Origin: Rhizobiaceae bacterium
Lineage (GTDB): Bacteria; Pseudomonadota; Alphaproteobacteria; Rhizobiales; Rhizobiaceae
Reading direction: 5' to 3'
Assembly: GCA_017644005.1 (NCBI GenBank)
Contig: JAEPMJ010000003.1
Coordinates: 1 to 64,000 of the forward strand
DNA length: 64,000 nucleotides
Shown: piece after piece, positions 32,902 through 42,437 of the stretch
Layout of the letters: every line of letters begins with the position of its first letter
Numbering within the stretch: the first letter of the stretch is position 1
Made by a program: the position numbers and the translations under genes
Notes under the pieces: generated by a model
Told to the model about the DNA's origin: nothing
The model's database searches: none
What the model saw: only the letters and a program-made list of their open reading frames with translations

Positions 32902-35457
32902 ATGCTCTATTTCTCGCGCTGGCAGTCGATCGCTATCTGGCTGGTTGTACTTGTCGGAATTGCCTATGCGGTGCCAAATCTGTTGCCGCAGTCGACGCGC
33001 GACGCGTTGCCCGACTGGGCACCTAAGCAGCCGCTGACACTTGGCCTCGACCTCAGGGGCGGTTCGCATATCCTGCTTCAGATAGATCGCGACAGTCTGC
33101 TTGAGGACCGGCTTGAAACCGTGCGCGATGACGTTCGCACGCTGCTGCGCGAAGAGCGCATCGGCTATACCGGTCTGTCAGCGAGCGGTACGTCCGTCCA
33201 GGTCCGCATCCGTGATGCGGGTGACATCGATGCGGCCAAGGAAGCACTTGATGACATGATCGAGCCGATCTCGACCGGTGTCTTCGGCGCCGGCGTGATC
33301 ACCGAACTGGAGTTCAGCGAACCAGAACCCGGTCTGTTTCGTTACACCCTGACCGATGAGGGGATCAGCTACCGCGTCGTTTCGGCGGTCAGCCAGTCCA
33401 TCGAGGTCGTCAGCCGTCGCGTCAACGAGCTTGGAACGACCGAACCGATCATTCAGCGGCAGGGCGACGACCGGATTCTCGTCCAGGTGCCCGGTCTCGA
33501 CGATCCGCAGCGGCTGAAGGATATCCTCGGCCAGACCGCGAAGCTCACTTTCCGCTTCGTCGACCAGACCATGTCGGCCGAAGACGCTCTGCAGGGCAGG
33601 CCGCCGGCGGGTACCGAGATCCTGTATTCGCCTGACGATCCACCTGTGCCGTACCTGATCGAGACGCGGGTCATCGTGTCGGGTGAAAACCTTGTCGATG
33701 CGCAGGCGACGTTCGATTCACGCACCAACGAACCGGTGGTGTCGTTCAGGTTCGACAATCAGGGTGCAACGCGGTTCGGCCAGGCGACGCAGCAGAATGT
33801 GGGCCGCCTTTTCGCGATCGTACTCGACGAAGAAGTGATTTCTGCACCACAGATCCGCGAGCCTATCCTCGGTGGCACCGGACAGATTTCCGGCAACTTC
33901 ACCGTTCAGAGCGCCAACGACCTCGCCGTACTGCTGCGCGCCGGTGCGCTGCCAGCCGACCTGACGATTGTCGAGGAACGTACGGTTGGCCCGAGCCTCG
34001 GCGCGGATTCCATCGCCGCGGGCGAGATCGCGGGGATCGTCGCATCCATCGGCGTTGTCGTCTTCATGCTGCTTGCCTACGGCACTCTGGGCATCATTGC
34101 CAATATTGCGCTGGCGGCCAACGTGGCGCTTATCATTGGCGTCCTGTCAGGCCTTGGTGCAACGCTGACGCTGCCCGGCATTGCCGGCATCGTGCTTACG
34201 GTCGGTATGGCCGTGGACTCCAACGTCATCATCTTCGAGCGCGTGCGCGAGGAGCGGGCGAACGGGCGATCGCTCGTGCAATCGCTGGATGCCGGCTTCC
34301 GCAATGCGATGTCGACCATCGTCGATGCCAACGTGACGACGCTTATCGCAGCCGTGATCATGTTCTATCTGGGCTCGGGCCCGATACGTGGATTTGCCGT
34401 CACCCTGGCGATCGGCATCGTTACCACCGTCTTCACCGCATTCCTGCTCACCCGCTGGCTCATCGCGCAGTGGTTGCGCCGCACCAAACCGGTCGAGCTG
34501 CCGCGCGGCGTGATCAAATTCGTGCCGGACGACACCAAGATCAGGTTCATGCGGCTGCGCAACATCGCGTTCACTGTATCGGCAGCATTGTCCATTCTGG
34601 CTGCCGCACTTTTCTTCACGGTCCAGATGAACATGGGCATCGATTTCCGTGGAGGTTCGCTGATCGAGGTGCAGGCCAAGCAGGAAGCTGCCGATATTGG
34701 CGACGTTCGATCCCGGCTGGAGCAGCTCAATCTCGGTGAAGTGCAGGTTCAGGAATTTGGCAGCCCGAAAGACCTGCTGATTCGCATCGGTGCGCAGGAT
34801 GGCGGTGACAGCGCCGAGCAATCGGCAATGCAACTGGTGCAGAATGAACTCGAGGCGGATTACGAGTTCCGCCGGGTCGAAGTAGTCGGGCCGACCATTT
34901 CGGCGGAACTGGCCCAAGCTGGCACCATCGCCGTCATTGCGGCGCTGTTCGCGATGCTTGTCTATATCTGGCTGCGGTTCGAATGGCAGTTCGCGGTCGG
35001 CGCTATCGTGGCGACACTGCACGATGTGGTTATGGTGATCGGCTTCTACGTCGTGACTGGCCTCGAATTCAACCTGAGCAGCATCGCTGCGGTGCTGACC
35101 GTGGTCGGCTATTCGATCAACGATACGGTTGTGGTCTACGATCGCGTTCGCGAAAATTTGCGCAAATACAAGAAGATGCCTCTTCCTGACCTGATCGACC
35201 TCACGGTAAATCAGACACTGTCGCGAACCACACTGACCGGTGCGACGACGCTGGTCGCCCTCACGGCGCTATGGCTGCTTGGCGGCGAAGTGATCGCGTC
35301 GTTTACGCTCGCCATGATCGTCGGTGTCGTGATCGGCACATATTCATCGATCTTCATTGCCGGTCCGCTGCTTATCCTGTTCAAGCTGAGGCCGGAGAAC
35401 TTTCAGGCAAGCGTGGAGCACAAGCCGGAGGCACCGTCCGGGGCTTCCGGGGGCTGA
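32902..35457 (+). CDS. secDF: Fused protein translocase SecDF
   Basis: 851 aa; SecD (LGLDLRGGSHILLQ) and SecF (MGIDFRGGSLIEVQ) halves in one ORF. Confidence 0.96.
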   Translation: MLYFSRWQSIAIWLVVLVGIAYAVPNLLPQSTRDALPDWAPKQPLTLGLDLRGGSHILLQIDRDSLLEDRLETVRDDVRTLLREERIGYTGLSASGTSVQVRIRDAGDIDAAKEALDDMIEPISTGVFGAGVITELEFSEPEPGLFRYTLTDEGISYRVVSAVSQSIEVVSRRVNELGTTEPIIQRQGDDRILVQVPGLDDPQRLKDILGQTAKLTFRFVDQTMSAEDALQGRPPAGTEILYSPDDPPVPYLIETRVIVSGENLVDAQATFDSRTNEPVVSFRFDNQGATRFGQATQQNVGRLFAIVLDEEVISAPQIREPILGGTGQISGNFTVQSANDLAVLLRAGALPADLTIVEERTVGPSLGADSIAAGEIAGIVASIGVVVFMLLAYGTLGIIANIALAANVALIIGVLSGLGATLTLPGIAGIVLTVGMAVDSNVIIFERVREERANGRSLVQSLDAGFRNAMSTIVDANVTTLIAAVIMFYLGSGPIRGFAVTLAIGIVTTVFTAFLLTRWLIAQWLRRTKPVELPRGVIKFVPDDTKIRFMRLRNIAFTVSAALSILAAALFFTVQMNMGIDFRGGSLIEVQAKQEAADIGDVRSRLEQLNLGEVQVQEFGSPKDLLIRIGAQDGGDSAEQSAMQLVQNELEADYEFRRVEVVGPTISAELAQAGTIAVIAALFAMLVYIWLRFEWQFAVGAIVATLHDVVMVIGFYVVTGLEFNLSSIAAVLTVVGYSINDTVVVYDRVRENLRKYKKMPLPDLIDLTVNQTLSRTTLTGATTLVALTALWLLGGEVIASFTLAMIVGVVIGTYSSIFIAGPLLILFKLRPENFQASVEHKPEAPSGASGG

Positions 35458-35466
35458 CGGGACACA

Positions 35467-35856
35467 ATGGGCGCCGGCATCCAGATACGCGAGGCGCATT
35501 TTCCGGGGCGTGCTCCAATCGACGCTTATGGAAATGGCGGGTTTCGGTTTGCCGACATGTCGCACCGGGGTTCGCTGCTGTGCCTGCCGTCGGGAATTCA
35601 CGGCTGGGATGCGGTATCGGCCGGCGAGTTGACGCCAGCTCATTTTGCCAAGGTCATGACGGATGCCGCGGATATAGGTATTCTGCTGATCGGTACAGGC
35701 GCCGACATGCTGCGTTTGCCAAAACAGCTCCGCGAGACGCTGTCTGAAGCAGGAATCGCCGCCGATTCCATGTCCACGGGGGCTGCAGTGCGTACCTACA
35801 ATGTGCTCCTAGCCGAAGATCGCGCGGTCGCCGCGGCGCTGATCGCCGTTGAATGA
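35467..35856 (+). CDS. Mth938-like/DUF498 protein (NDUFAF3 homologue)
   Basis: 129 aa Mth938-like fold motifs; position after secDF. Confidence 0.82.
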   Translation: MGAGIQIREAHFPGRAPIDAYGNGGFRFADMSHRGSLLCLPSGIHGWDAVSAGELTPAHFAKVMTDAADIGILLIGTGADMLRLPKQLRETLSEAGIAADSMSTGAAVRTYNVLLAEDRAVAAALIAVE

Positions 35857-35857
35857 C

Positions 35858-36691
35858 ATGGCCGGCGCCGTCCAAACCGGCCAATCGCTGCGTGACCTAG
35901 ATCGCGAACGATATCTGACGACGCTCTACGCGCCGACCGGCAAACGCGCTGCGCTGACAGCGCTTTATGTATTCAACGCTGAAATCGCTGCCATACGCGA
36001 CAAGGTCAGGGAGCCGATGGCCGGGGAGATCAGGTTGCAATGGTGGCACGATGCGCTGGCGGCGGGGGCGGAGACCGGCAACCCGGTCGCGGACGCTCTG
36101 ATTGCCGCCATCAAGGAACACCGGCTTCCGCTGCCCGCCTTCGAACGCATGCTGGAAGCGCGCGTATTCGATCTCTACGACGACCCCATGCCCGACCGTA
36201 CCACATTGGAAGGTTATTGCGGGGAAACAGCATCGGCGCTCGTTCAGCTCGCGACGATGATCCTGAATGGCGGGACGGCTCATAAATGGGCTGACGCAGC
36301 CGGCCATGCCGGTTGTGCGATGGCGATTGCAGGCATTCTGAGGCTGCTGCCTATCCATCGTGCACGGGGGCAATGTTATGTTCCCTCAGATGTGCTGGCT
36401 TCGGCGGGAATAACTTCCGCTGCATTCATCGCAGGTGACGACCGCGACGCGGCGGGCAGGGCGGTTTCGGCCATGGTGGCACTGGCTCGCGAGCATCTCG
36501 CCGGATTCACCAGCCATGCAAAAGACCTGCCGCCTGTGCTCCGGCCGGCATTTTTGCCGGTTGCGCCAACAGGAGCTCATCTGAAAGCGATTCTGGCCCG
36601 GCCGGCGCTGGCAGTCGATCGATCCCGCAGTGCTTCGGGCATCCGTTCCCAGCTGGCGATCATGCACAGGGCTGCCCGCGGCTGGGGCTGA
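35858..36691 (+). CDS. Phytoene/squalene synthase superfamily protein, probably non-catalytic (NDUFAF6-like)
   Basis: RYLTTLYAPTGKRAALTALYVFNAEIAAIRDKVREPMAGEIRLQWWHDAL; Asp-rich motifs degenerate; ATG at 35858. Confidence 0.83.
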   Translation: MAGAVQTGQSLRDLDRERYLTTLYAPTGKRAALTALYVFNAEIAAIRDKVREPMAGEIRLQWWHDALAAGAETGNPVADALIAAIKEHRLPLPAFERMLEARVFDLYDDPMPDRTTLEGYCGETASALVQLATMILNGGTAHKWADAAGHAGCAMAIAGILRLLPIHRARGQCYVPSDVLASAGITSAAFIAGDDRDAAGRAVSAMVALAREHLAGFTSHAKDLPPVLRPAFLPVAPTGAHLKAILARPALAVDRSRSASGIRSQLAIMHRAARGWG

Positions 36692-36762
36692 TCGTCTTTG
36701 ACGCAAACGTCAAAAGCGAATAATCCGGTTGCGGAAGGTCCGCTGAGCATCGGTCGGGAGGA

Positions 36763-37194
36763 ATGAGCCTAACGCTTCTCGTCGTCATGGTGGTGGTGGG
36801 TATTGCCGCTGTGGTGGCCGCCGTTCACATGACCGGCGGTACTGTGACAGCAGCTGTCCAGGACGCAGATGCCGCCAGACGGCGCTTTGCGGAGGACTTC
36901 GGTGACGTGAATGTCGCGGATGTGTGGCTCACAGAGCAACGTCAGGCGGCATTCCTGGCACTAGACGACGGCCGCACCGGAATTGTCTCGGCGTTTGGCG
37001 ACCGGTATCTGACCCGAATCGCTGCTACCGGCGATCCCGCGATGAAGGTCGAGCGCGACGGGCGCACGGTACGGATCCGGTTGAACGACTTCACCTGGCA
37101 GGGTGGGGCGTTCACGTTTGCGGATGAGGCGGATGCGAAGGCAATCGCACAACGGCTTGGCGCCAAGGGTTGGCTAGAAGCGGAGGAGTTGTGA
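36763..37194 (+). CDS. Hypothetical protein with N-terminal TM anchor
   Basis: ORF with TM segment at N-terminus; 6 nt before the next gene. Confidence 0.75.
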   Translation: MSLTLLVVMVVVGIAAVVAAVHMTGGTVTAAVQDADAARRRFAEDFGDVNVADVWLTEQRQAAFLALDDGRTGIVSAFGDRYLTRIAATGDPAMKVERDGRTVRIRLNDFTWQGGAFTFADEADAKAIAQRLGAKGWLEAEEL

Positions 37195-37200
37195 AAGCTC

Positions 37201-38154
37201 ATGGATAGCTATGATTTTCCGGCAGTCACCCAGCTGGCCATTCCCTTTTTTGTCATCGCGATCCTGCTGGAACTCTGGCTGGTCCGTACCGGCCGCGCAA
37301 GGGGCGAGTTCGAGACGCGCGATACACTGACCAGCCTGATGATGGGCACCGGCAACGTCGTTGCCGGCATCCTGCTTGGCATCGTCTCCTATTCCGCGCT
37401 TCTCTGGCTCTGGCAGTTCCGTTTTTTCGATCTTGGCCTCAGCGTTTGGGTCTTTATCGCTGCGTTCCTGCTCGATGACCTGCGCTACTACTGGTACCAC
37501 CGCATCGCGCACCGCGTGCGCTGGGTGTGGGCAGAACATGTGAACCATCACTCCAGCCAGCACTACAATCTTTCCACCGCACTCCGGCAAAGCTGGACCG
37601 GGCTTTTCACCGGCATGTTCGTGCTGCAGGCGCCGCTGGTGTTGCTTGGGCTCCATCCGGCGGTGATCGCCTTCGTGTTCGGTTTCAATCTTGTCTGGCA
37701 GTTCTGGATCCACACCGAGACGATCGGCAAGATGTGGCGGCCGATCGAGGCGGTCTTCAACACGCCGTCGCACCACCGCGTCCATCACGCGACCAACCCG
37801 CGCTACCTGGATGCCAATTATGCCGGCACGCTGATCATCTGGGACCGTATGTTCGGCACATTTGTCGAGGAGCTTGAGGAAGACCGGCCGCGCTACGGCA
37901 TCGTGAAGAATATCGGCACGTTCAACCCGGTGAAGGTGGCGTTTCACGAGTGGATCGGCATGTTCAGAGATGCGTTTCGCCCTGGCCTCACAATTCGTCA
38001 GCGGCTTGCCTATCTTTTCGCGCCGCCCGGCTGGAGCCATGATGGTTCGCGTGCCACCTCCGAAAGCCTGAAAGCGGCCTATGTGCGCCTCAATCCGGCA
38101 GAGGCCGGCAAACCCGGATTGCCGGACGCTGTTGGCTCAGGTCCGGCGGAATAG
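37201..38154 (+). CDS. Sterol desaturase/fatty acid hydroxylase superfamily protein
   Basis: His-box motifs YHRIAHRVRWVWAEHVNHHSSQHYN and PSHHRVHHATNP. Confidence 0.93.
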   Translation: MDSYDFPAVTQLAIPFFVIAILLELWLVRTGRARGEFETRDTLTSLMMGTGNVVAGILLGIVSYSALLWLWQFRFFDLGLSVWVFIAAFLLDDLRYYWYHRIAHRVRWVWAEHVNHHSSQHYNLSTALRQSWTGLFTGMFVLQAPLVLLGLHPAVIAFVFGFNLVWQFWIHTETIGKMWRPIEAVFNTPSHHRVHHATNPRYLDANYAGTLIIWDRMFGTFVEELEEDRPRYGIVKNIGTFNPVKVAFHEWIGMFRDAFRPGLTIRQRLAYLFAPPGWSHDGSRATSESLKAAYVRLNPAEAGKPGLPDAVGSGPAE

Positions 38155-38158
38155 GGTT

Positions 38159-38590
38159 ATGGCTGGCAACAAGACCCTTCCGAATGACGCGGATGTCGGT
38201 GAGTTTCTAAATTCCGTGGAACCTGAAAGGCGCCGGCACGACGCACTTCAGCTGTTGGAATTGATGAACGCTGCTACCGGTTTGAAACCGCGCATGTGGG
38301 GTTCGGCAATCGTCGGCTACGGTCGGTATGGCTATCGTTACGAGTCAGGCAGAACAGGCGAGATGTGCCTGACAGGCTTTTCGCCCCGCAAGTCGGCGCT
38401 GACCGTCTACGTGATGCCGGGTTTCAAACCCTATGCCGACCAGCTTGCGCGCCTCGGCAAGCACAAACATAGCGTATCGTGTCTTTATCTGGGGAGCCTG
38501 GCAAGCATCGACTGCGCTGTGCTGACCGAAATTGTCGCGGACTCCGTCGAGCGGATGAAGTCGAAATATCCCGACTGGTCCGAGCGGTAG
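38159..38590 (+). CDS. DUF1801-domain protein
   Basis: GSAIVGYGRYGYRYESGRTGEMCLTGFSPRKSALTVYVMPG. Confidence 0.85.
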   Translation: MAGNKTLPNDADVGEFLNSVEPERRRHDALQLLELMNAATGLKPRMWGSAIVGYGRYGYRYESGRTGEMCLTGFSPRKSALTVYVMPGFKPYADQLARLGKHKHSVSCLYLGSLASIDCAVLTEIVADSVERMKSKYPDWSER

Positions 38591-38595
38591 CAAAA

Positions 38596-39432
38596 CTAGC
38601 CGGCCGGCTTCAGAAGGTTCGCGAACTCTGCCTCCTGTTTCGCCATCTTTGCCTGAACCGCGGTCATAAGATCTGCGGGGCGCAGCATGCCGCCATTCCA
38701 GGTCGCGATGTAGTCGAGGCCGTCGGCCACCGAATGGTCGCGCGCATAATGCAGATTGCGTTTGATGCCGGCGATCGCCAGCGGCGACTTCTTCGCGATT
38801 GCCTCGGCGAGCTCAAACGCTGCTTCCAGTACCGACTCCGGCGTTTCGAGGACCGACGAAACGAGACCGAAGCTATGCGCCTCCGCTGCCGAAAAGCGGC
38901 GGCCGGTGAAGGCCAGTTCCGCTGCAACGGCCGGGGCGATCAGTTTCGGCAGCCTCTGCAGCGTTCCGACATCGGCAGCCATGCCGATGTGGATTTCCTC
39001 GATCGCAAAGAACGCCTCCTTCGAGGCAAGTCTCAGGTCGCATGCGGTTATCAGGTCGACACCGGCCCCGATGCAGGCGCCGTGAATTGCGCAAATGACC
39101 GGGAAGGGCGCCCGTTCGATTGCGTTGAACGCGTCCTGCAGATCGAGGACAACCTGCCGCATGGCGTGTGCTGCCCGTCCGGGTTCGCCGTCGAACAGCT
39201 TGCTGATACCGGCGAATGCCTGCAGGTCCATGCCGCCGGAAAAGTTGCGGCCTTCGCCGGAGATGACCACACAGCGGACCGCCGCGTCATTGGCCAGATC
39301 GCGCATCAGTTGCGGCAAGCCGGTCCAGAAGTCCGGCGACATCGCGTTGGAACGGTCTGGCCGGTTCATTGCCAGGTGAACCACCGCGCCCCGGCGCACG
39401 ACCTTGAAAAACGTGCTTTGCAATTCCGGCAT
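38596..39432 (-). CDS. Enoyl-CoA hydratase/isomerase (crotonase) family protein
   Basis: VVISGEGRNFSGGMDLQAF; PVICAIHGACIGAGVDLITACDLRLAS. Confidence 0.92.
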   Translation of the reverse strand: MPELQSTFFKVVRRGAVVHLAMNRPDRSNAMSPDFWTGLPQLMRDLANDAAVRCVVISGEGRNFSGGMDLQAFAGISKLFDGEPGRAAHAMRQVVLDLQDAFNAIERAPFPVICAIHGACIGAGVDLITACDLRLASKEAFFAIEEIHIGMAADVGTLQRLPKLIAPAVAAELAFTGRRFSAAEAHSFGLVSSVLETPESVLEAAFELAEAIAKKSPLAIAGIKRNLHYARDHSVADGLDYIATWNGGMLRPADLMTAVQAKMAKQEAEFANLLKPAG

Positions 39433-39443
39433 GGGCGTCTCTC

Positions 39444-40067
39444 TCAGCCCTTCGGGTCAGGAAGCGTCATGTCGGGCGCGGGTTCGGCATCGACCGTGAT
39501 GAACATCTCCGGCTCGCCCTTCGAGTGCATGGTATCGCGCCACACGAACCCGGTTTCGGCGTCTACCCAGTACTCGCTGCGGATCGGCGTTCCGGTATTG
39601 TGGTCCTCGTAGTCGACCGCATAGTGGTTGACCGTCCTGCCGTCGAAATCCACGCCGTAGTCGCAGGTGATGTTGGTTGCCTTCTCCGCCTGGCTGACAA
39701 TGCCGGCAATCGCCGTATCCATCACCTCCCTGGGTGTGGAGTTGGCAAGCGTCCATGTCTTGCCTTTGTCCATGGATGTGTAGACGTCGCCATTTGCGAA
39801 CGACAGGCTGGCGGGGTTTTTGTCGGCATCAAAATAGAGCGAGCCTTCCGCCGTCTGCAGCGAATATCCGCGCATCTCGTTTTCGCCGAACTTGGTGATC
39901 GAGGTTCCGAACCGGTTCAGCTGCTGCTCCGGGGCGTTGTCTCCATACGGAGCCATGAGCGCGCGCACCGTTGCTTCGCATTCGGCCTGATCGGCAATTG
40001 CCGAAGAAACGGCCAGCGCCAGCCAGCCGGAGCTGATTGCACACAGGTGAAACACACGCACATTCAT
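39444..40067 (-). CDS. Secreted hypothetical protein
   Basis: Signal peptide-like MNVRVFHLCAISSGWLALAVSSAIA; no family recognised. Confidence 0.7.
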   Translation of the reverse strand: MNVRVFHLCAISSGWLALAVSSAIADQAECEATVRALMAPYGDNAPEQQLNRFGTSITKFGENEMRGYSLQTAEGSLYFDADKNPASLSFANGDVYTSMDKGKTWTLANSTPREVMDTAIAGIVSQAEKATNITCDYGVDFDGRTVNHYAVDYEDHNTGTPIRSEYWVDAETGFVWRDTMHSKGEPEMFITVDAEPAPDMTLPDPKG

Positions 40068-40136
40068 GACGGAAACCTCTTCACTCGCGGGCTGCCAGTG
40101 TTCAGGCACGCACCCTCGAGGTCAAGCCGTCACCGG

Positions 40137-41558
40137 CTATTCGGCGGCCTGTGCCGGCACCGGCAAGCCCAGCCACTCGCGGCAGGCATCAAGTGCGCGC
40201 CGGGTCGTTGCGCGCTTCTTTGCAATAGCCTTGTCCTTGCCGCGGAAGCGGCCCTCGAAACCTTCCGGTTTCAGCCTGGTGCCGGGCTCCAGCGGCGGGA
40301 ACAGTCCGAAATTCACGTTCATGGGCTGGAAGGAGCGTTTGCCCGGCTCTTCATCGGAGACCAGATGCCCGCCGGTGATGTGGTTGAGCAGAGCGCCGAA
40401 GGCGGTCACCACCGGCGGAACCGGTAGCGGCTTGCCGAGCCGCTCCGCCGCGGCAAAGCGGCCCGCGAGCAGTCCCATGGCCGCGCTTTCGACATAACCT
40501 TCGCAACCGGTGATCTGACCCGCAAAACGCAGGCCGGGTCGCGATTTCAACTGCAGCGAGGTGTCGAGCAGCACCGGCGAGTTGATGTATGTGTTGCGGT
40601 GCAGGCCGCCCAGCCGCGCGAACTCGGCCTTTTCCAGCCCAGGTATGGTGCGGAAAATGCGCACCTGCTCGGCATATTTCAGCTTCGTCTGGAAACCGAC
40701 CATGTTGTAGAGCGTGCCGAGCGCATTGTCCTGTCGCAGTTGCACAACCGCGTAGGACTTTTCGTCCGGCTTGTGGCGGTTGGTCAGCCCCATCGGCTTC
40801 ATCGGTCCGTGACGCAGCGTCTCCGGCCCGCGTTCGGCCATCACTTCGATCGGCAAACAGCCGTCGAAATAGGGCGTTCCTTCCCATTCGCGGAATTCGG
40901 TCTTGTCGCCGTCGATCAGAGCCTGAACGAACGCTTCATACTGCTCCTTGTTCATGGGGCAGTTGATGTAGTCCTTGCCGGTGCCGCCGGGCCCGACCTT
41001 GTCGTAACGCGACTGGAACCACGCAGTGTCGAGGTCGACGGTGTCGAAATGGATGATCGGTGCGATAGCGTCGAAGAAGGCGAGGGCGGTCTCGCCTGTC
41101 TCAGCTGCGATCGCCTCGGCAAGCGAGGGGGCCGTGAGCGGTCCGGTGGCGATGATAGCCTGGTCCCATTCGGCGGGCGGCAGGCCGGTCACCTCCTCGC
41201 GTACGATGGTGATCAGCGGATGTGCTTCGAGCTTCGCGGTTACTGCTTGGGAAAAGCCGTCGCGGTCGACGGCGAGCGCGCCGCCGGCAGGCACCTGATG
41301 CGCATCGCCGCTCGCCATGATCAGCGAGTTGGCCAGACGCATTTCGGCATGAAGCAGGCCAACCGCATTTGTTTCGGCATCGTCTGAACGGAACGAGTTG
41401 GAACAGACAAGCTCGGCCAGCCCATCTGTCTTGTGGGCGTCAGTGCCGCGCACGGGCCGCATTTCATGCAGGATGACCGGCACGCCGGCCGTTGCGATCT
41501 GCCAAGCAGCTTCGGAACCTGCGAGCCCGCCGCCGATAACGTGAACCGGATGTGTCAT
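40137..41558 (-). CDS. trmFO: FADH2-dependent tRNA (uracil-5-)-methyltransferase TrmFO
   Basis: [35 protein letters not shown]; ...[11 protein letters not shown]. Confidence 0.95.
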   Translation of the reverse strand: MTHPVHVIGGGLAGSEAAWQIATAGVPVILHEMRPVRGTDAHKTDGLAELVCSNSFRSDDAETNAVGLLHAEMRLANSLIMASGDAHQVPAGGALAVDRDGFSQAVTAKLEAHPLITIVREEVTGLPPAEWDQAIIATGPLTAPSLAEAIAAETGETALAFFDAIAPIIHFDTVDLDTAWFQSRYDKVGPGGTGKDYINCPMNKEQYEAFVQALIDGDKTEFREWEGTPYFDGCLPIEVMAERGPETLRHGPMKPMGLTNRHKPDEKSYAVVQLRQDNALGTLYNMVGFQTKLKYAEQVRIFRTIPGLEKAEFARLGGLHRNTYINSPVLLDTSLQLKSRPGLRFAGQITGCEGYVESAAMGLLAGRFAAAERLGKPLPVPPVVTAFGALLNHITGGHLVSDEEPGKRSFQPMNVNFGLFPPLEPGTRLKPEGFEGRFRGKDKAIAKKRATTRRALDACREWLGLPVPAQAAE

Positions 41559-41676
41559 GATGGCACCGATTAGGCTCACACCGGCTGAAATGCAACCAAA
41601 ACCCCGGTGACCGCGGCGTCGCAGGTGTGGCCAAATTGCCATTGTTTCAATGGGACCTAGCGGCTAGGTTTCGGCC

Positions 41677-42276
41677 ATGAAAAAGCTGCTTTCAGGTCTT
41701 GCCCTCGTTTCCGCCATCGGGCTGACGTCCGGCTGCGCGCCCGATTTCAAGGAGCAGCAGGCAAACGCGGTGGTGCCGCACAAATTTGTCGCCTGTTACA
41801 GCTACGGGTGCCGCAAGCGGGTTACCTTCCCGATCACGCAGCAGGTGAACGACCGGTTCGCAACGATCATGTCGGAAGGCCGAGGCTCGGCGGAGGCGGA
41901 GCGGCAAGCGATCCGCAAGGCGGTGGCGTATTATGAAGACCTGTCGACCGCGCGCATTGGCACGAGAGACGATCCCAAATCGCCGGTGGCGGCGTCCGGC
42001 AAGCCCGGTCAGATGGATTGCATCGATGAATCCACCAACACCAAACATGTTCTGCTCTACCTGCAGGCGCGGCAGCTTCTGGCCTACCATTCAGTACAGC
42101 CCAACACATCTCGCGGGGTGTTGATCGATGGGCGTTATCCGCACTGGACCGCCGTGATCAAGGACACCGGCGGTAAGAAATGGGCGGTGGACAGCTGGTT
42201 TGAACCTGGCGGTGGCCTGCCGGACGTCGATCCGCTCGACTATTGGCGCACCCGCGGAGTTATGGGTGAGCGCTAG
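41677..42276 (+). CDS. Lipoprotein with transglutaminase/papain-like Cys-His-Asp motif arrangement
   Basis: Lipobox-like SAIGLTSGC; MDCIDESTN ... YPHWTAVI ... WAVDSWF. Confidence 0.7.
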   Translation: MKKLLSGLALVSAIGLTSGCAPDFKEQQANAVVPHKFVACYSYGCRKRVTFPITQQVNDRFATIMSEGRGSAEAERQAIRKAVAYYEDLSTARIGTRDDPKSPVAASGKPGQMDCIDESTNTKHVLLYLQARQLLAYHSVQPNTSRGVLIDGRYPHWTAVIKDTGGKKWAVDSWFEPGGGLPDVDPLDYWRTRGVMGER

Positions 42277-42311
42277 GCGCAGCTATTCCGCTCTGGGCTA
42301 TATAAAAAACA

Positions 42312-42343
42312 ACACCCGCCGGGGGAGGAGATCCGGCGGGTGT
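42312..42343 (-). ncRNA. CUCCUCCC-loop hairpin 3, also the U-tailed terminator of the DUF1127 transcript
   Basis: Minus-strand ACACCCGCCGG-ATCTCCTCCC-CCGGCGGGTGT followed by TTGTTTTTTATA. Confidence 0.8.
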
Positions 42344-42352
42344 CGTTTCTAA

Positions 42353-42385
42353 GATCGGCAATTGGGAGGAGGAGTATTGCCGATC
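42353..42385 (-). ncRNA. CCUCCUCCC-loop hairpin 2 (cuckoo/CcsR-like sRNA unit)
   Basis: Minus-strand GATCGGCAAT-ACTCCTCCTCCCA-ATTGCCGATC, perfect 10-bp stem. Confidence 0.8.
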
Positions 42386-42392
42386 AAGTCCA

Positions 42393-42420
42393 CGGGTTTC
42401 GGGGAGGAGGTCGAAACCCG
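42393..42420 (-). ncRNA. CCUCCUCCC-loop hairpin 1 (cuckoo/CcsR-like sRNA unit)
   Basis: Minus-strand CGGGTTTCG-ACCTCCTCCC-CGAAACCCG, perfect 9-bp stem. Confidence 0.8.
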
Positions 42421-42437
42421 CGAAACTCAGTGTTTGA

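Noticed and set aside
35858-38154. Carotenoid/hopanoid cluster suggested by a phytoene-synthase-like gene near a sterol desaturase
   Set aside because: The synthase-like protein lacks intact Asp-rich motifs, there is no desaturase/cyclase partner, and its neighbour is NDUFAF3-like
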